Shown here: piece after piece, positions 63,660 to 64,000 of the stretch
Layout of the letters: each line of letters begins with the position of its first letter
How positions within the stretch are numbered: the stretch's first letter is position 1
NCBI RefSeq assembly: GCF_003051005.1
Contig: NZ_QAOW01000001.1
Span: 930,001 to 994,000, forward strand
Direction of reading: 5' to 3'
DNA length: 64,000 bases
Source of the DNA: Rhodococcus sp. OK519
Lineage (GTDB): Bacteria; Actinomycetota; Actinomycetes; Mycobacteriales; Mycobacteriaceae
The notes under the pieces: generated by a model
Told to the model about the DNA's origin: nothing
The model's database searches: none
Seen by the model: only the letters and a program-made list of their open reading frames with translations
Position numbers and translations under genes: made by a program

Positions 63660-64000
63660 TTATAGTCCTGCCTCGCGTGCCATCAGATCGGCTACGGTCT
63701 CCCTCCTGATCAGCTGGCGCGTGCGCCCGTCTCGCGCCGCCACCACCGGCGGTCTTCCCACTGCGTTGTAGGACGACGAGAGGCTGTGGTGATACGCGCC
63801 CGTGCACGGCACCGCGAGGACGTCGCCGGGATGCAGGTCGGTGGGGAGCAGTACGTCGCGGGCAATGACGTCGCCGGCCTCGCAGTGCCGTCCCACGACG
63901 GTCATCGCGGTGTGGGCGCCGGTGGGGTGCCGGTTCGCGACCGCAATGTCGTAGCGCGCGCCGTACAGCGCGACCCGCGGATTGTCGCTCATGCCGCCGT
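63660..64000 (-). CDS. Diaminopimelate-decarboxylase-like protein, 3' part only
   Basis: The last 113 or so codons of a fold-type III PLP decarboxylase; the frame stays open past the window edge. Seen are DGGMSDNPRVALYGARYD (C-terminal barrel), GRHCEAGDVI with the active-site Cys, and GAYHHSLSSSYNAVGRP. The family converts meso-diaminopimelate to lysine. This may be a second copy (LysA2-like) rather than the main lysA, because it stands alone beside an alcohol dehydrogenase; only the part outside the window can tell. Confidence 0.85.
   Translation of the reverse strand, partial: GGMSDNPRVALYGARYDIAVANRHPTGAHTAMTVVGRHCEAGDVIARDVLLPTDLHPGDVLAVPCTGAYHHSLSSSYNAVGRPPVVAARDGRTRQLIRRETVADLMAREAGL

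Overview
The window comes from a high-GC actinobacterium of the order Mycobacteriales, most likely Rhodococcus or a close relative such as Nocardia. The evidence is a giant type I fatty acid synthase followed by acpS, an NDMA-dependent alcohol dehydrogenase, many GTG starts, a SepIVA-type coiled-coil protein, and a gene order that, from memory, follows the Mycobacterium tuberculosis chromosome (Rv2927c to Rv2915c, then Rv2524c to Rv2510c). The genus is an inference.

Layout. 0-4 kb: end of coaD, sepIVA-like gene, DUF177, rpmF, rnc and mutM, which form the first part of a conserved housekeeping block. 4-16 kb: lineage-specific insert with a MocR regulator divergent from a flavin-binding PPOX protein, a complete kdpFABCDE potassium operon with an extra 30-residue membrane ORF and 11-bp-phased repeats in its promoter, and an AGCS symporter. 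15.6-18.4 kb: osmC, a decayed HNH endonuclease gene, and a threonyl-tRNA synthetase paralogue without editing domains. The paralogue sits behind a Thr-rich leader peptide, an intrinsic terminator and a possible three-way RNA switch; this is the most interesting locus. 18.4-32.7 kb: SMP-30-like exported protein, then the block resumes with acyP, smc, a glutathione peroxidase, ftsY, the GlnR-type nitrogen cluster amtB-glnK-glnD, ffh and an amidohydrolase.

32.8-39.5 kb is accessory: a winged-helix protein, a two-domain SRPBCC/SnoaL-like protein, DUF6412 plus a YidC homologue, and a TetR/hydrolase pair bracketed by a 68-bp direct repeat. One repeat copy overlaps the 3' end of tRNA-Leu(UAG). 40-49.7 kb holds fas and acpS, preceded by two copies of a 14-bp palindrome and closed by an 18-bp terminator. 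49.8-54.9 kb is a second insert: a drug-export-type ABC transporter between two TetR regulators, and an SNF2-like helicase. 55-62.4 kb returns to conserved order: M20 peptidase, bcp, DUF3618, two identical tRNA-Lys(CUU), an L,D-transpeptidase lipoprotein, tRNA-His, orn and a HerA/DUF853 ATPase. A 38-residue hydrophobic peptide gene and a 29-bp hairpin lie between the transpeptidase and tRNA-His. The right end has an NDMA-type alcohol dehydrogenase and the 3' part of a diaminopimelate-decarboxylase-like gene.

Working together: rnc, ffh, ftsY, smc and yidC serve RNA processing, membrane targeting and chromosome structure. AmtB, GlnK and GlnD form a nitrogen-sensing module. KdpFABC with KdpDE form a potassium-uptake module. 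Fas and AcpS make fatty acids for membrane lipids and mycolates. I saw no CRISPR array, insertion sequence, integrase or prophage.
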